From Paraphaeosphaeria minitans (Eukaryota > Ascomycota > Dothideomycetes > Pleosporales > Didymosphaeriaceae): a DNA stretch of 64,000 nt. A model generated the notes under the pieces. The model ran no database searches, was not told where the DNA came from, and was given only the letters and a program-made list of their open reading frames with translations. Of this stretch, positions 1 through 11,265 are shown in pieces. The stretch lies in contig WJXW01000011.1 of the NCBI GenBank assembly GCA_015832175.1, positions 248,001 to 312,000 on the forward strand, read 5' to 3'. Numbering within the stretch: the stretch's first letter is position 1; each line of letters starts with the position of its first letter. The translations under genes and the position numbers were made by a program.

Positions 1-957
1 TTTCTCAAGATCTTTGTTCTCAGGTGCTGTAACAGCGATGGCCTCAAATCCGACGAAGGAGAACACACAAGTGGTGATAGCTGTCCAGAGACTCAGGAAG
101 TGGCCCATATTCCCTTTGACCGTGGCATCTGGACTCATCGGATCTGACGAAGTCGGGTGTACAACCATGCCAGCGGACGAAAATCCCCACGGCGCGTTCC
201 AGGTCCAGAAATGATTCGAGTGACGGACTTTCTGCATGCCGGATAGAACAATGTTGAAAACGATCAGGAATGAGATAAATGTCAACTTGATGACGCCGAA
301 AATATATTCCAGTTGGCCGTATTGTCGTACCGGAAGAAGGTTGATGAGCAGTACGATGATCAAGAACAAGAACACCCACACTGCAGGGCTGTAGTGTTCT
401 GTACTCCATCCCAACTGCTCGTCCGGATAGCCCACAGATTTCAGATACGCAGGATCGAATCGGAATCTCCACAACTGCGCCACAGCCTGAATCTCGGCAG
501 CCAAAATAACAATCCACGCACTCCAGGTCATCCAGCCAGTAGCGTATCCGACAGCTTCGTCGATGAATCGTCCAGGGAATTCGAACAGTGGTCCAGGAAC
601 TGGAAATAAAGCGGTCATTTCTCCCAAGCACGCGATCACACTCCACATCATCGAACATCCCAGCACGACCGCCACCAAAGCCATTCCCGGCCCCGCCAGA
701 TAGAGGACCTTTCCAGTGTTGAGGAACAATCCGAAGCCTATGCAGGCGCTGAAGGATATCATGTTGACATGGCGCTCCTTCAGGTGCTTGCTACGCGGGA
801 AAGTTAGCCCAGCGTTGCGAATACCAGGAAAGCTGTATACCTCAGCACCGTTCGCCTCGACGACATTGTGGACGAGGTCGAACTCAGACGTGACCACATT
901 CGAACTGCTTTGCGCAAGATCGATGAGCAACGAAGCGCATCGGACACTGCACCAAAG
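1..957 (-). CDS. Amino-acid permease (APC/YAT superfamily), partial
   Basis: Proton-coupled uptake of amino acids at the plasma membrane is the expected role. One uninterrupted minus-strand frame is open from an in-frame TAA at 958-960 to the left edge, so the C-terminal half is missing. It reads a cytosolic leader, then KHLKERHVNMISFSACIGFG, the conserved first transmembrane segment of the family. Hydrophobic helices follow, with PVPGPLFEFPGRFIDEAVGY, a variant of the family's periplasmic loop. Near the edge it reads FSFVGFEAIAVTAPENKDLE, matching the permease helix with FxGxE followed by an AxExxxP-like stretch. No in-frame ATG precedes the leader, so the true start probably lies in an upstream exon I could not place. 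The glycine-rich GAIGTGLF signature is altered here to ACIGFGLF, suggesting a divergent subfamily. The substrate cannot be told. Confidence 0.85.
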
Positions 958-2584
958 TTAGGGAGGCAGAGCACTGGTGCTGGAGCTAGTGAGCGAGGCT
1001 ATCGCATAATAGGGACTGAGGATCTCCCTCGGCGAACACACGCCGCACTCTGTCAATCCATCGAATGCCTGTCCGAGGTGCGTTGGGGGCCAATGCAGAA
1101 CGGTGGCCAGGCTCAGCTCGAAAAGTAGCTGCAGTGCTGCACATGCTCATCACCGACGCGTTGTACAGGAGACTGCTCTCGCACAACGGCGTTTCGTTGG
1201 TCAGCATTCTAGCCTGGGGGGAGATGAGGTCTAGCCGCTCGCGCAACCTGGTGCGTGCCAGAGTGGTGGGATGGCGGCCATATGTAGGGAATATAGACGA
1301 AGTACGAGGTCTCCCCTGTCCAGACCTGCAGCAAGATTGAAGTGGTTGGAGACTCGATGCCGCTGTCACGGAAGGGCGTTCATCCTTCGAATCCGTGCGT
1401 CTGCATTAAGCCCAATGTGGCTAGCGCGGACGCCACAGTGTGTGTTGGCGCAAAAGTGCAACGTCCCGTTGTGCGGACATTGGCGCCTGTTTTTTTCTTT
1501 TTAACGAGCGGCTTGCAGATACCCCTTATTTACCCTCCGATCTATGTGTGGATTTATACCTTCGGAATATGGCGATCATATTGATGCTTCTATCGTCTCA
1601 ACCCATACCTATGGCTCCACCAACACAAACCTATGAGTTCTGTGGCATCGCCCCATCTTGACGCGAGCGGTACAACGAAAAAGGTGGCCGAGGGTGCCGA
1701 GCGACCCAAGAGAGACAGAGGCAATGCGCCCAGGAATCAAGGAAGCAAATATTGCACAACGCACTAGATAGATATGGATTTGGTAGGATTGTGTCCCAAG
1801 TCGCGGGCGCAAACTTAAAAAGTCGAACGCGAGACCGAGCAGATCTCGCCTACACATCATGATTCACGCCACTAGTACCAGATCTACGCGCTACACCTGC
1901 TCGGAGGTACATGGCAGCCATGTGCAAGAGGTTCCCAAGGCCCGGTAGCACCCCGAGAGAAGTAAAGGTACATTGTCTGTTTTAAGATCTCGAATCCCGA
2001 AAATTAACCTACCCCGCGCTCCAATAATCTCACGCATTATTGCTCAGGCTTCTACCTATCCTCTACACTTGCAAGCCACTGTTTAAAGATACTCTGCGTC
2101 ATAGTATGCTCTGATCCATTTTGTTTAAATGACTTAGGAGTGTTGATACGTAGTTGATACGCTCTCTTATAAAAAGATGGGCCTTTATCTATTTGCATAA
2201 CGACACCCACACAGGCTACTCAGGACCTCCGTTGAAAGACACATCCAAAAGATCTCCTCGACTTAGCTCGCTCGTCACCGCCACGCACAGACCAAGAGTC
2301 TGGTCGCGAAGCCAGGGCCCAAAGGCGGACATGGAGGCGGTGGGATGGTGGTGGTGCTACTGGTAGGGTGTTCTTTGCGGGGTAGGTGAGGGCCTGTCGG
2401 CCAGGAGAGATGGACGATGGCGGTTGGACGTAAACACAGCAGAGAAGGAGTGGTACATGGCTGTCTCGAATGCTACTGCGCTTGCCGTGTATGGCGTGCG
2501 ACATCCCCGCCATGTCACTAGAAATTACAATTACAATCTACGAACCTCATCCGAACACATCACTCTTCCACTCTCGATCTAATC
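958..2584. other. Intergenic region, no gene seen
   Basis: Lies upstream of the permease and downstream of the glucanase. It should contain the permease promoter and perhaps its first exon. Open frames here are short, overlap in several frames and show no recognisable protein. No tRNA or clear repeat was seen. Confidence 0.5.
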
Positions 2585-5129
2585 TCAGACCCTAAAAACG
2601 TTGACCCCATCCACAAACGTCGAGTTGTTGTCCGCATTCGCCGCCAAATCCACCCCATCCCTCGTGACCATCCATGTACTTCCCGCAGTATTCAAATTAT
2701 AGAAACTGACATCGTGGGCCAACTGCCCCCCCTCGATGCTGACTATGCGCGTCTGACACACGCCCTGCGACGCGACGTCCGAGCACTTTGTGCTGTAGTT
2801 GTCGAAGAAGGAGTACAAGCCCGCGCCGTAGACGAGGAGGTTGGACGAGCGCACGATGCGCAGACCCCAGCCTGAGGCGTTGTTGGATGAGACGGGGTGT
2901 GTGGAGTTGGATGTGGAGTTTGATGGTGGCGCGGTAGTAAACACCGGGTCGAAGAGAGCGGCGTTTTCTGGGAAGGGGAGGGTGGCATCGGGGTCGGGCT
3001 GGTAGTATCTAGAGTTTTGTTAGCCGGGGGTTTCGTGGGGAGGGGGAGGAGTAGACGTACGCTGTCTCGGTCTGGATTTGCCCCATGACGACGTCCCGCG
3101 TGTCGACGAATTGGTATTCGTATTTGACGTGGTGCTCGACTGCCGTGCCGTAGAGCCAGACGCGTCCTTGCACGCTCTGGTCGAGGAGACCGCGGCCGGC
3201 GTAGACGGTGATTTGGGTGTTGTTATTTAGGGAATCATCGAGGTCATGGTCGGCAACCCAGAGCCAGTTGTTCTCCATGTAGACGCCGCTCGCCCAGGGG
3301 GTGATGTGCAGGGAGAGGTAGGACGCGATGCACTCCTTCTTCAGGTTGACAGCCGTGGTAGTCTCCTCGGGCTCCTTGATGCACTGCTCCTGCTGGAGGT
3401 GCGAGCCTGCAAAGCCTCCGATGCGAGCGTGAACATCCCAGAGGCCAGCAGGCTCGCCGGTGCTGAAGAGGTTGTATTCGATGAGGATGGCGCCCGCGTT
3501 GGGACCTTGCGTGCTGACCAAGAAGTCTGACCATTCAATCGAACCGTGCTCGCCCTGCGTTCCAATCTGCACAACAGGCTTAGGGTTCTTCATATCCCCA
3601 AAGAACGGACCACTGGCCAATATGACCGAGGAGAGGGCTTCGCCAACGATTCTCGAGCCCGCAGGTACGTAGACCGTGCCGCTGACCTTGTAATACCCAG
3701 CATCGACGAAAAGAATCTTGCCTTCCGCCTTGGCCTTTTGAAGCGCGTCGTTCAACGCCTTCGTATCATCCGTCTTGCCGTCACCTTTCGCACCGAGCGT
3801 GCGTGCGCTCAAGAATTGATCCACCGACAACTTCTCATACTGCGGCTTAGAGCGCTCATAGTACTTGCCTGTGGAGTCCAGCAGGCTGGCTGGTCGCTTA
3901 GTCGCAGCAATGGGGCCAGTAGCCTCGACCGGTGCGAGAGGAGTCTGGGTCTGAGAACCTAGTGGGAACTCGGGAAGATACCTATGTCCATCTGCCCAAG
4001 CATCGATAACAGTTGTGGCAGAAGATCCAGCGAGGAGAGTGCCATTGGTGCCGACGACAGCCTGCTGGACATTCGCAAGCTTGACGTTTTCCAAGTACAA
4101 CGCGCCTGTGCTATCTAGCTGCGAGCTCTTTGTGCGGCCAGTGACAATCCCAATCGGCGTGTTGGTAATGGAGCTGTCAAGGAGCGTGATAGATCCAACA
4201 GTCAAACCCCCGTCTCCATTCAACGACGACATGTTTAAGCCCACACGGCATTTGTCAATAGACACGCTCTTGTACGTCCAGCCCCAGTCCCAGAGCTGAT
4301 TGATCGCTGTGTCAACGTTGCTGAAAGACAGATTGCGCATAGTGAACTGCTGGTTGCCGACGTTCAATCCATAATGTCCGCCCTGGAAGACTAGGTCGTT
4401 CATGAAACCTCCCGAGCCCTCCTCGATGAAGAGGCCTTCGTGCTTCGTCCCGTTTCCGGCTGCCATCTTGAAGACGACGTTCTGCAGAGATGTCGTCTGG
4501 GCAGTTGGCCAGTGGATACCCCTCAGGATGGTCTTCGATTTGACACTCGTAGAATCAAGGATAAGATTCCTAATCTGGCGGAAGAAAGTGTTCGTAGCCC
4601 CGAAGCCCAACCCATCCGCACCGTACGGGCTGGCGTCGATCAGATACCCAACATCATCCCCGTCCACATTAACAGTCGAGAAATTCGAGCTGGCTTTGAT
4701 CGTCGGAAGGCAGCTGGGATTCCCAATGATCTGCGTGTAGTAATAATCGATAATGGACTCTGAAATCATATATGTGCCGCCTGGGAAGTAGACCGTAGCC
4801 GGTGCTCTAGTGGTCGACTTGCAAACCGTCGGGGCGCATCTGTTGCCTTCGGTGATGGCCTTCTGAATCGCCTTTGTGTCATCTGTCACCCCGTCTCCCA
4901 CGGCACCGTAGTCCTTGACATTCCTGAAAACCTGGTAAGACGTGTCGTTGTTGAATGAGGCGACCCCCTGATGCTTCACATGCTCCATCCAAAACGGCGC
5001 ACCACAAGCGTCAGAGCTTCCATTGTAGTCTCCACTCCGTCGCACAGGTGCCTCGTGATACTGATAGTCGAGCGAGGCGGCGCTCGCGCCCGACGAAAGA
5101 AGGAAAAGCGTTGAAGCGAGCGACAGCAT
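2585..5129 (-). CDS. Secreted exo-beta-1,3-glucanase, glycoside hydrolase family 55
   Basis: Releases glucose or short oligomers from beta-1,3-glucan, for wall remodelling or scavenging. Model: complement(join(2585..3008,3061..5129)), 830 residues, within the usual GH55 range. The intron (GTACGT...CTAAC...TAG) restores the motif TETAYYQPDPDA near the C terminus, a GH55 hallmark. Residues 1-18 form a signal peptide ending at an Ala-Ser-Ala type cleavage site. Two right-handed beta-helix (pectate lyase superfamily 3) modules are marked by a repeated sequence: YGAVGDGVTDDT near residue 74-85 and LGAKGDGKTDDT near residue 445. This two-module layout is diagnostic for GH55 as opposed to other glucanases. 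Several NxS/T sites fit secretion. Exo action is known for the family; cellular role is inferred. Confidence 0.93.
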
Positions 5130-6202
5130 TTTAATGGAGGAAGTAAACTAGTTTAATCGACCATCCGAAATAAAGGTGGCAGCGACTACCTAGAAGACAG
5201 TGGAGCGCGCAACGCGGTGTGCTGAGGCTTGGTATAAGTGCTGACGCCACTAGGTAGGTAGGTATGCGTAGGATGTGTGGATCGGCCGCTAGTTATAAGT
5301 ACCGTATGCAAGGTACAAATGTCGTAATTAGGATGACCGTAATATCAGAGAATAACGATGACTGGAGTTCAAGCTGTGCGGGGACAATAAAAGACCCCAG
5401 AATAAGAGAAGTACAGCAGGTGGTTAAGAATGATCGTTGTGCTCTTTATGTGAATCTGACTTCGCCTTGTCTCGCGCTGCACAGCCAAATGGTAGAAACC
5501 CCCTACCTCTACAATACCGAAGTCCAGCGGCGTAGCAGTCGCTGTGCGGGCGTAACCACCCGTAATCTCTCGGTGATGCGTAAATGCCAGAAGGACACTC
5601 CTTCCTGACAGGCTCATGTAGTACTGTTGAGTCCTGCATTTTGACTCCTGGCTGTACCATTCAGCGCACCGTTACCTACCTACCTACCTAGTGGAGAACT
5701 GAGCTCCAGATTGCGATCCGCGATGCGCTGCCCCGCGCTGCCCTCACTCAGCCACGATTGTCATTTGTCATTAACACGGCCGAGAAAGCCAGGCTCAGGG
5801 GCTCGCAAACTAGGTACGACTCTTACTCCTCGCTGGGGCTGATGCGCATCATGCCCGATCCTGGCGGGCGCTCGTGGTACCCCGAGGGTGGGTCGGGGGG
5901 TCCATTCAAGCTGGACAAGTCATGTGTTCGCATGCCGTAGGCAGCTCAGGATGGAACGATTCTTCAATGTATAAAAAAGACTCCAATGTAGTCAGCGAAT
6001 TGCAAGCGTGGACAGGCAGATGTGACCAGAGAGCACGCGCCCGCACGTGACCCATCGGTGTTCCAGTCCCCGACCTCCGACCCTCAAGCTTCCTCTCGCA
6101 TCATCCACTTTTAACAACTCGATACAACCGCAACAAACCAACGTCATCCCTTCGCCGTAGCCCCCACCCCTATCTCGACCTTACATCCCCTAAACCGCCA
6201 TC
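5130..6202. other. Intergenic region with (TAGG)n/(CCTA)n tracts
   Basis: Divergent promoter region between the glucanase and TOM5. It holds a TAGG run at about 5252-5266 and its complement at 5673-5692. Frames here look non-coding. A pyrimidine-rich stretch just before 6203 fits the TOM5 leader. Confidence 0.5.
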
Positions 6203-6492
6203 ATGTTCGGAGGTTCGTCCCCTAATACAATCCCCTTTTCCTTCGGAGAGACGCAAACCTAACGCCAACACCAGCACCACCCCAACCCTCCAAAGCCGAG
6301 CTCGAGCGCGCCGAAGCGCAAACCGCGAGCGACATCAAGTGGACGTTTGCCGGCGCCGTGGTGCTGTATTTCTGTACGTCTTCCCCGGGAGTCGGGCGCT
6401 GAAGCATGGGTTACGAGGATCAGAAGATGGACGACGAAGCTAACACACGCGCAGCGCCGTTCGTCGTCGACTATGCGCGCAAGCTCGTCTAA
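6203..6492 (+). CDS. TOM5: Mitochondrial import receptor subunit Tom5
   Basis: Small tail-anchored subunit of the outer-membrane TOM complex that helps hand preproteins from the receptors to Tom40. Model: join(6203..6212,6275..6373,6455..6492), 48 residues, the usual size for fungal Tom5. It starts MFGAPPQPSKAELERAEAQ, like the MFG...PQ(P/Q)S...E start of the family. A single membrane segment follows (about residues 27-46), with the characteristic SPFVVDYARKLV ending. Both introns have standard ends: GTTCGT...CTAAC...CAG, and GTACGT...CTAAC...CAG. The three short exons are individually too small for an ORF scan; phase and family match hold the model together. It is divergent from the glucanase and convergent with the nucleoporin gene. 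Confidence 0.88.
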
Positions 6493-7026
6493 GCTTCTGA
6501 ACCACTATCCCGAACCAGACTGGATTCATAGGGCTTGGACGATCGATATATGGTCGAGGTTTGAGAAGGGGAGTCGGAATGTACATTTTCGCGAGCATGA
6601 GCTGGCCTTCATACATACTATGACGGATCAAGGGAAGGGAAATATCTGAAGAGGTGGAGGAGAGGAGGCACTGTACAACAGCAGCAATGTAACAACACCA
6701 TGTATGTCGGAGCCATGTATGTCGGAGCGGATTCCTGTTTTGGCATGCCATCGAGCGACGAGCTCTGGTATTTACGGTACGAGTTATAGATGAAATCTCA
6801 ACGTGCTTTGTAGGCCAGCCAAGTTGCCTGCGGGTATGTCGTGCTCCTGTTCGTGTCTTTTTGCAAGCGGTCTTCAAATGCTGTGCTCCAATCTCCAGTG
6901 ACTAAATTAATCCCATGCCCTTTTCGTTACAAGCCTCACACCGACGCTTTTAATCTTCTCCGCCTCGGCTCAACTCTACAGCACGGAGCGGGCTGATATC
7001 GTACATGCATTTCATCCAGACTATCT
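6493..7026. other. Convergent 3' intergenic region
   Basis: Space between the 3' ends of TOM5 and the nucleoporin gene. A near-duplicate of about 14 bases (catgtatgtcgga) occurs at 6701 and 6714. Open frames are short and unsupported; nothing else seen. Confidence 0.5.
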
Positions 7027-8343
7027 TCACCTCCGGGACCTTACTGGTTTCGTCTGTTCCTTCTCCCAGTCCTTGTATTCCTGCACCGTGTCGTCTACCA
7101 TCTTCTTGAGGTGTTGCAACTGCTGGTCGTAGCCTTTGAGGATCTGTGTCTTATATCAGCCTGTGAAAAGAATGAATTGTGTCATCGAACTCACCTTCTC
7201 TAATTGCACCTGGTCGTCTTCCGATAGAGATCCCTCCTGCAAGCCTGCGGCAGCGGCATTGCTCTGCTTCTCTGTCTCATGCTGTAGTCGCTGTGCGTGC
7301 TCCCTTACGCTTGACATGCGCGCCCATATCTCCTCCTGCTTGCCGCCGTTGATGGGATCAAACGCCCGCTTCTCCAGGTCAGCAAGCTTCTTCTTCAGCT
7401 CCTCCTCCGTCTGGTCCATTGCGTATCCCCGATTTCGCAGGATCTGAACCTTGGTCGCAAGCGCAAGGATCCGCTGGGTGTGCTCGATGTGCTTTTGCTT
7501 GGCCTTGTTGATCCGGGGCGCAGTCGTCAGTTCGTGCTGGTCCTTGATGACGCCGAGGCAGTTGTTCATCTCGTGTAGACGGCTCTGTAAAGTGTTCATG
7601 GCGAATACTTGGTACTGTATGCGCGCCGACATCTCTTGGAATCCGCGGACAAGCAGAGGGATGGACCCTTCACTCGGCTTGTTGGCCAGCGCTTCCTCCC
7701 ATTTCTTGTGGTCCTCATGCGGCTGAGGGCCGTAGAATGGCGCCTCTTCTGGCTTGACGGAGTTATAGAAGTAGTACTGAAAGGCGCATTCGGAGTTGTT
7801 TGAGTCCCACTTCTCAGCAATGGTCTTCATCTGGTCAACAACCGACTTTTCTCCTGTTACCGATTAGCCAAGCCAATGTCGACATTTTCTTTTTTACTTA
7901 CGGGCACCATTCAGCGAAGCACTCGCGAAGCGGTCGTGAACCGACTGTCTCAGCTGTGGGATAGCTTGCTGTTGCTGTTGGATCTGCTGCTGCTGGTTCG
8001 GATCAAGAGAAGGCGCAGGACAGACGAGTCCGCCCATAACGGAGCTGCCCATGTTCTGCTGCTGCTGAGACTGGCCAAGACCGCCGCCGAACATACTCCC
8101 TCCTGCATTCTGCTGTGTGTTTTGCTGCTGCGACTGGTTCAAGCCACCGAAAAGGCTGTTGGTATTTGCGTTTTGCTGGTTGTTCGCCGTCGAGCCTGCG
8201 AAAAGGCTAGGCTGCTGCTGCTGCTGGTTCTGATTCTGCGAACTGCCAAAGAGACCGCCTGGCGGGGCAGTTGTCGAGCCGAACAATGTGCCTGTCTTCC
8301 TCTCGGTCTGCGCGGTCTGGCCAAGGTTCCCAAAGAGCGACAT
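7027..8343 (-). CDS. NUP57: FG nucleoporin of the Nup57/Nup54 family
   Basis: Central-channel component of the nuclear pore. Its FG repeats bind karyopherins and its coiled coils assemble with the Nsp1/Nup62 and Nup49/Nup58 partners. Model: complement(join(7027..7143,7195..7853,7902..8343)), 405 residues. Residues 1-145 are rich in Gln, Asn and Gly, with FG, GLFG and SLFG dipeptide repeats (MSLFGNLGQ, TLFGS, GGLFGSS, NSLFGGL, SMFGGGL). From about 150 comes the conserved Nup54 alpha/beta region, including CAFQYYFYN and PEEAPFYGP. Long coiled-coil helices follow to the C terminus (ILRNRGYAMDQTEEELKKKL is typical). Introns: GTAAGT...CAG and GTGAGT...CAG. It shares a 371-base divergent promoter with the complex I gene. 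The architecture is clear; the yeast name follows the family. Confidence 0.92.
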
Positions 8344-8714
8344 GGTGGAGGTTGGGGTGCTGGCGGCGAATGGGTGCGTGTTTTCGTTTGTGTTTATCGG
8401 CGGGCGAGAAGACGTGTGCGCACAGGAGCGCGCCGGGAGAATAGCGCACAGACTGCGCGAAAGACTGAGAGTGTGCGGCGATAAGTTTCGTGATGACGTT
8501 TGCGACGTGTGGTGTTCTGCTTGTCAAAGGGAAAGCTATCGAGCACAGTCAATGTTGTACTTGTCAAAGGGAAAGCTATCTGGTCGAGCGCAGCCAATTG
8601 CGGCTGGCGCCCATCCCTGCACGCGCCAAGAGCCGACGCAACTTCACCTCACTCATCCGTCGGCGAGGTCCAACTCCAGACTCGAGGGCACACCACACCC
8701 GCCATTGGCCCACC
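8344..8714. promoter_or_regulatory. Shared divergent promoter, nucleoporin and complex I gene
   Basis: The two start codons face away from each other across 371 bases, so both promoters must lie here. A direct repeat of 21 bases, beginning CTTGTCAAAGGGAAAGC, occurs at 8520-8540 and again at 8560-8580, exactly 40 bases apart. A paired upstream element is one reading; a local duplication is the other. Confidence 0.5.
8520..8580. repeat. Direct repeat, 21 bases, 40-base period
   Basis: Two identical copies at 8520-8540 and 8560-8580. They sit nearer the complex I start (135 bases from the second copy) than the nucleoporin start. Confidence 0.8.
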
Positions 8715-9335
8715 ATGTCGTCCCGCCAGCCTAGGTGTGCACCCACCGCAGCTCCCGCGCCGTTCTCCCGTGCTAATCCGCCCCAGATTCAACGATCAGG
8801 CCCTCATCGACACCACCCCTCTGCCCGACCACATCCCCAAGGTCAAGGAGCTCGGTGCCAGCTCTGCGCCCCTCCTCAGCGCCTCGTACTTCATCGGCGC
8901 CCGGTGCAAGGCCTATAACGATGACTACATGATGTGCAAGACCGAGGCCAACGGCCGGGGCGAGCTGGACTGCATGAAGGAGGGCCGCAAGGTGACGCGG
9001 TGCGCCGCGAGCGTGTACGCCTTCCTGGAGCCATAGCCGGAGCATGAGTACGGCTGACATACTGTGCAGCATCAAGGATCTCAACGAACACTGCCTAGAG
9101 GAGTTCCGCAACCACTGGAAGTGCCTCGACAACCAGAACCACCAGCTGTGGAACTGCCGGTCACAAGAGCGGAGGCTGAACAGCTGCGTGTTCGACAAGC
9201 TAGTATGTCTCTTCCCGCAGCTTCACCTTTGCGCACGTCTGACTCTGCCAGAAATTGGAGAAAGTGATACCAGATACGCCCAAGGGCGATACACCCGTGC
9301 ATCTGCGGGGCCGCCAGATCTTTTCGAAGAACTGA
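8715..9335 (+). CDS. NDUFA8: NADH:ubiquinone oxidoreductase 20.8-kDa type subunit (NDUFA8), twin CX9C
   Basis: Accessory subunit of respiratory complex I on the intermembrane-space side, imported and oxidised by the Mia40 route. Model: join(8715..8734,8787..9014,9070..9202,9252..9335), 154 residues. Four exact CX9C motifs are visible: CKAYNDDYMMC, CMKEGRKVTRC, CLEEFRNHWKC and CRSQERRLNSC. They form two CHCH domains, as in NDUFA8. The phase-correct joins read CAASV|IKDLNEHC and FDKL|KLEKVIP, both conserved in fungal homologues. All three introns have branch sequences (GCTAAT, CTGAC, CTGAC) before YAG. The first exon is only 20 bases (MSSRQP plus two bases). There is no N-terminal presequence, as expected for Mia40 substrates. 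Divergent from the nucleoporin gene. Confidence 0.93.
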
Positions 9336-9912
9336 GCTGTGTATACTTTGTTAGGACACAGGAACACGAAACATGTAAATTCAACCTTCCAACAATCGCT
9401 GTGGTGCATCTTCGTCTGCGTGGCGCCATGACTGTTTGCAGATGCGTAGCATTACGTGACGCCATCTGGGTCGACGTGGAATCACCGCCATGGCTTCTTT
9501 CCACGTCAATCACTTAGTCTTCTGACCTCGCGAACCGTACAGTAGATCATTTCCACCCTTCTCACTGACTCCGCCATTGCGAGGGCTCGCATTTATCGGC
9601 TCTTGCTTTACCATCACCGCAGTGCTTTGAATGCCCTACCGTTCACTTCTCACCATCGTTCATTCTATTGTGCCCCCATTCCTATTGTCGCTCTTGCACC
9701 GTCACTCGCTGCCCTTCATAATTCTCCGTCACCGCCGCCACCTCTGCAAACATTCAGACTTCAATTCTCTACCTCTCTTTAGTGCCTCTGTCGTCGAGCC
9801 TTCAACATAGTCGCGTACTCAGCCATCACGACTGTTTCTTTGCGCATTGGCAACACCTCCTGCGTCTTCAGCACCCAGTCACCCACACGAAGTCAGCTCC
9901 TCACCCGCGAAG
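9336..9912. other. Intergenic region, pyrimidine-rich leader of the next gene
   Basis: From about 9540 onward the plus strand is C/T-rich, typical of a fungal promoter and 5' leader feeding the gene at 9913. No coding content recognised. Confidence 0.5.
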
Positions 9913-10835
9913 ATGTCCGCCAACCCATTCTCCGACACCCTCTACCGGGTCCCCAGCGACGAGCACATCACGAACGGCAAGACGCTCGAGTGGCCGACCA
10001 CCATCTACATCCCCATCATCAAGACTGTGGCGCCGGTGCCGACCTCAGCGTGGTCCCCATCCACCACATCGACCTCCGCATCTCCCACCAGCACCGCACC
10101 GAGCACACCACCACCACCCACCACACTCGCCTGGAGCGCCGCTGACCTGAGTAAGTCCCGACACCACTCCCATACTTTCCACCCGCTGACGACCCCCCAG
10201 CCTACCTCCTCACCATCCTCTACCCAACCCAGATGTCCTCAGCCAGCATGTCCATCTCAACCCACTTCATCAACCCACACGACCTCTTCTCCCCCGTAGA
10301 AATCGAGATCGTCCTCCACACAGAATGCCCCCCGGCTCCGCGCTCCGCCTACGCGCCCACCGCCCCCATCGGCACCGGCCGCCCCAAGTCGCGCTCCCTG
10401 CTTGCCGCCGCAACGGGCGCCACGCCACCCGAAGCACGCAAGGCGCTTGCGCATCGCATTCTGCAGGACCTGGGTCCGGAGATCCTGCACTGCGTCGAGG
10501 CGTACTACCAGCTGCTGGCGGATCTGCACGGTCTCGGCACCGTGGCGCTGGTGTCGCTTTGCAGAGGCATCGAGGGGATGCGCGGCGTGGGAGAGGAAGA
10601 GTGGGTGGGGAGGAGGGCGCAGGTTCGGGCTGCGGGTGTCGATGGGGGGTGGGGTGTTGAGGCCCGGTTGGAGGGGTGGTTGCTGGAGGGGGGATGTTAT
10701 GAGTTGGGACCCTGGGAGAGTTCTTTGCTGAGGGCGGCGGGGATGAGGAGGGTGGAGAGGGAGTGTAGGAGGGAGATGTATGGAAGCGCGGTGGGGTTTT
10801 TGGGGGTTGTCGTTGAGGAGGTGGGATGGTGCTAG
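9913..10835 (+). CDS. Unrecognised protein, Ser/Thr/Pro-rich N-terminal part
   Basis: Function unknown. Model: join(9913..10150,10201..10835), 290 residues. The single intron (GTAAGT...CGCTGAC...CAG) joins in phase to read AADL|TYLLTILYPTQMS. The first 40 residues are well structured (SDTLYRVPSDEHITNGKTLE). A 45-residue Ser/Thr/Pro low-complexity stretch follows, then a helical region with HRILQDLGPEILHCVEAYYQ. Codon use in the last 200 bases becomes very G-rich and repetitive (Gly, Arg, Glu). The fragment DLTYLLTILYP loosely recalls the helix after a BTB fold, but I see no full BTB domain and would not call one. Another frame of exon 1 is also open for 100 codons, so the reading frame before the intron is less certain than after it. 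Confidence 0.6.
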
Positions 10836-11265
10836 GGGCGGAGCTGGCGAGGGGTTGACAGGGGATGGATGAGTTGGGGGTGTATGGTGTCCTGGGTCTA
10901 GTTGAAAAGAGTTTGTTTTGTGCGATGCGCTTGGTTTGGTCTCGAGGGCGTTTAGGCTGCGTGCATTTTGTCATGATATCCCATCTATGGCCACCTCAAC
11001 TAGTACACTGCAGGTTATCCCAGGCTCATCCTTCCCATGACCGGAACATGCAAAGAGCATCGAGAGTAGTGTCGCTTTTATATATTGCATTCGCCCATCA
11101 AAAGAACGCAGTGGGATTTTGCCACTCGACAAGTGCAGGGAGGGAGGAAGGGCTTCATGCTATAGCTGGCCCGGTGCTAATACACAACACGTATAGAGAT
11201 GAACTTTTGTGCATTATCAAAGTATCGTGTGGGTATCATATCGTGTCCGTATCAACGCCATTTCC
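10836..11265. other. Convergent 3' intergenic region
   Basis: Between the 3' ends of the unrecognised gene and APC15. Only short overlapping frames; nothing else seen. Confidence 0.5.
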
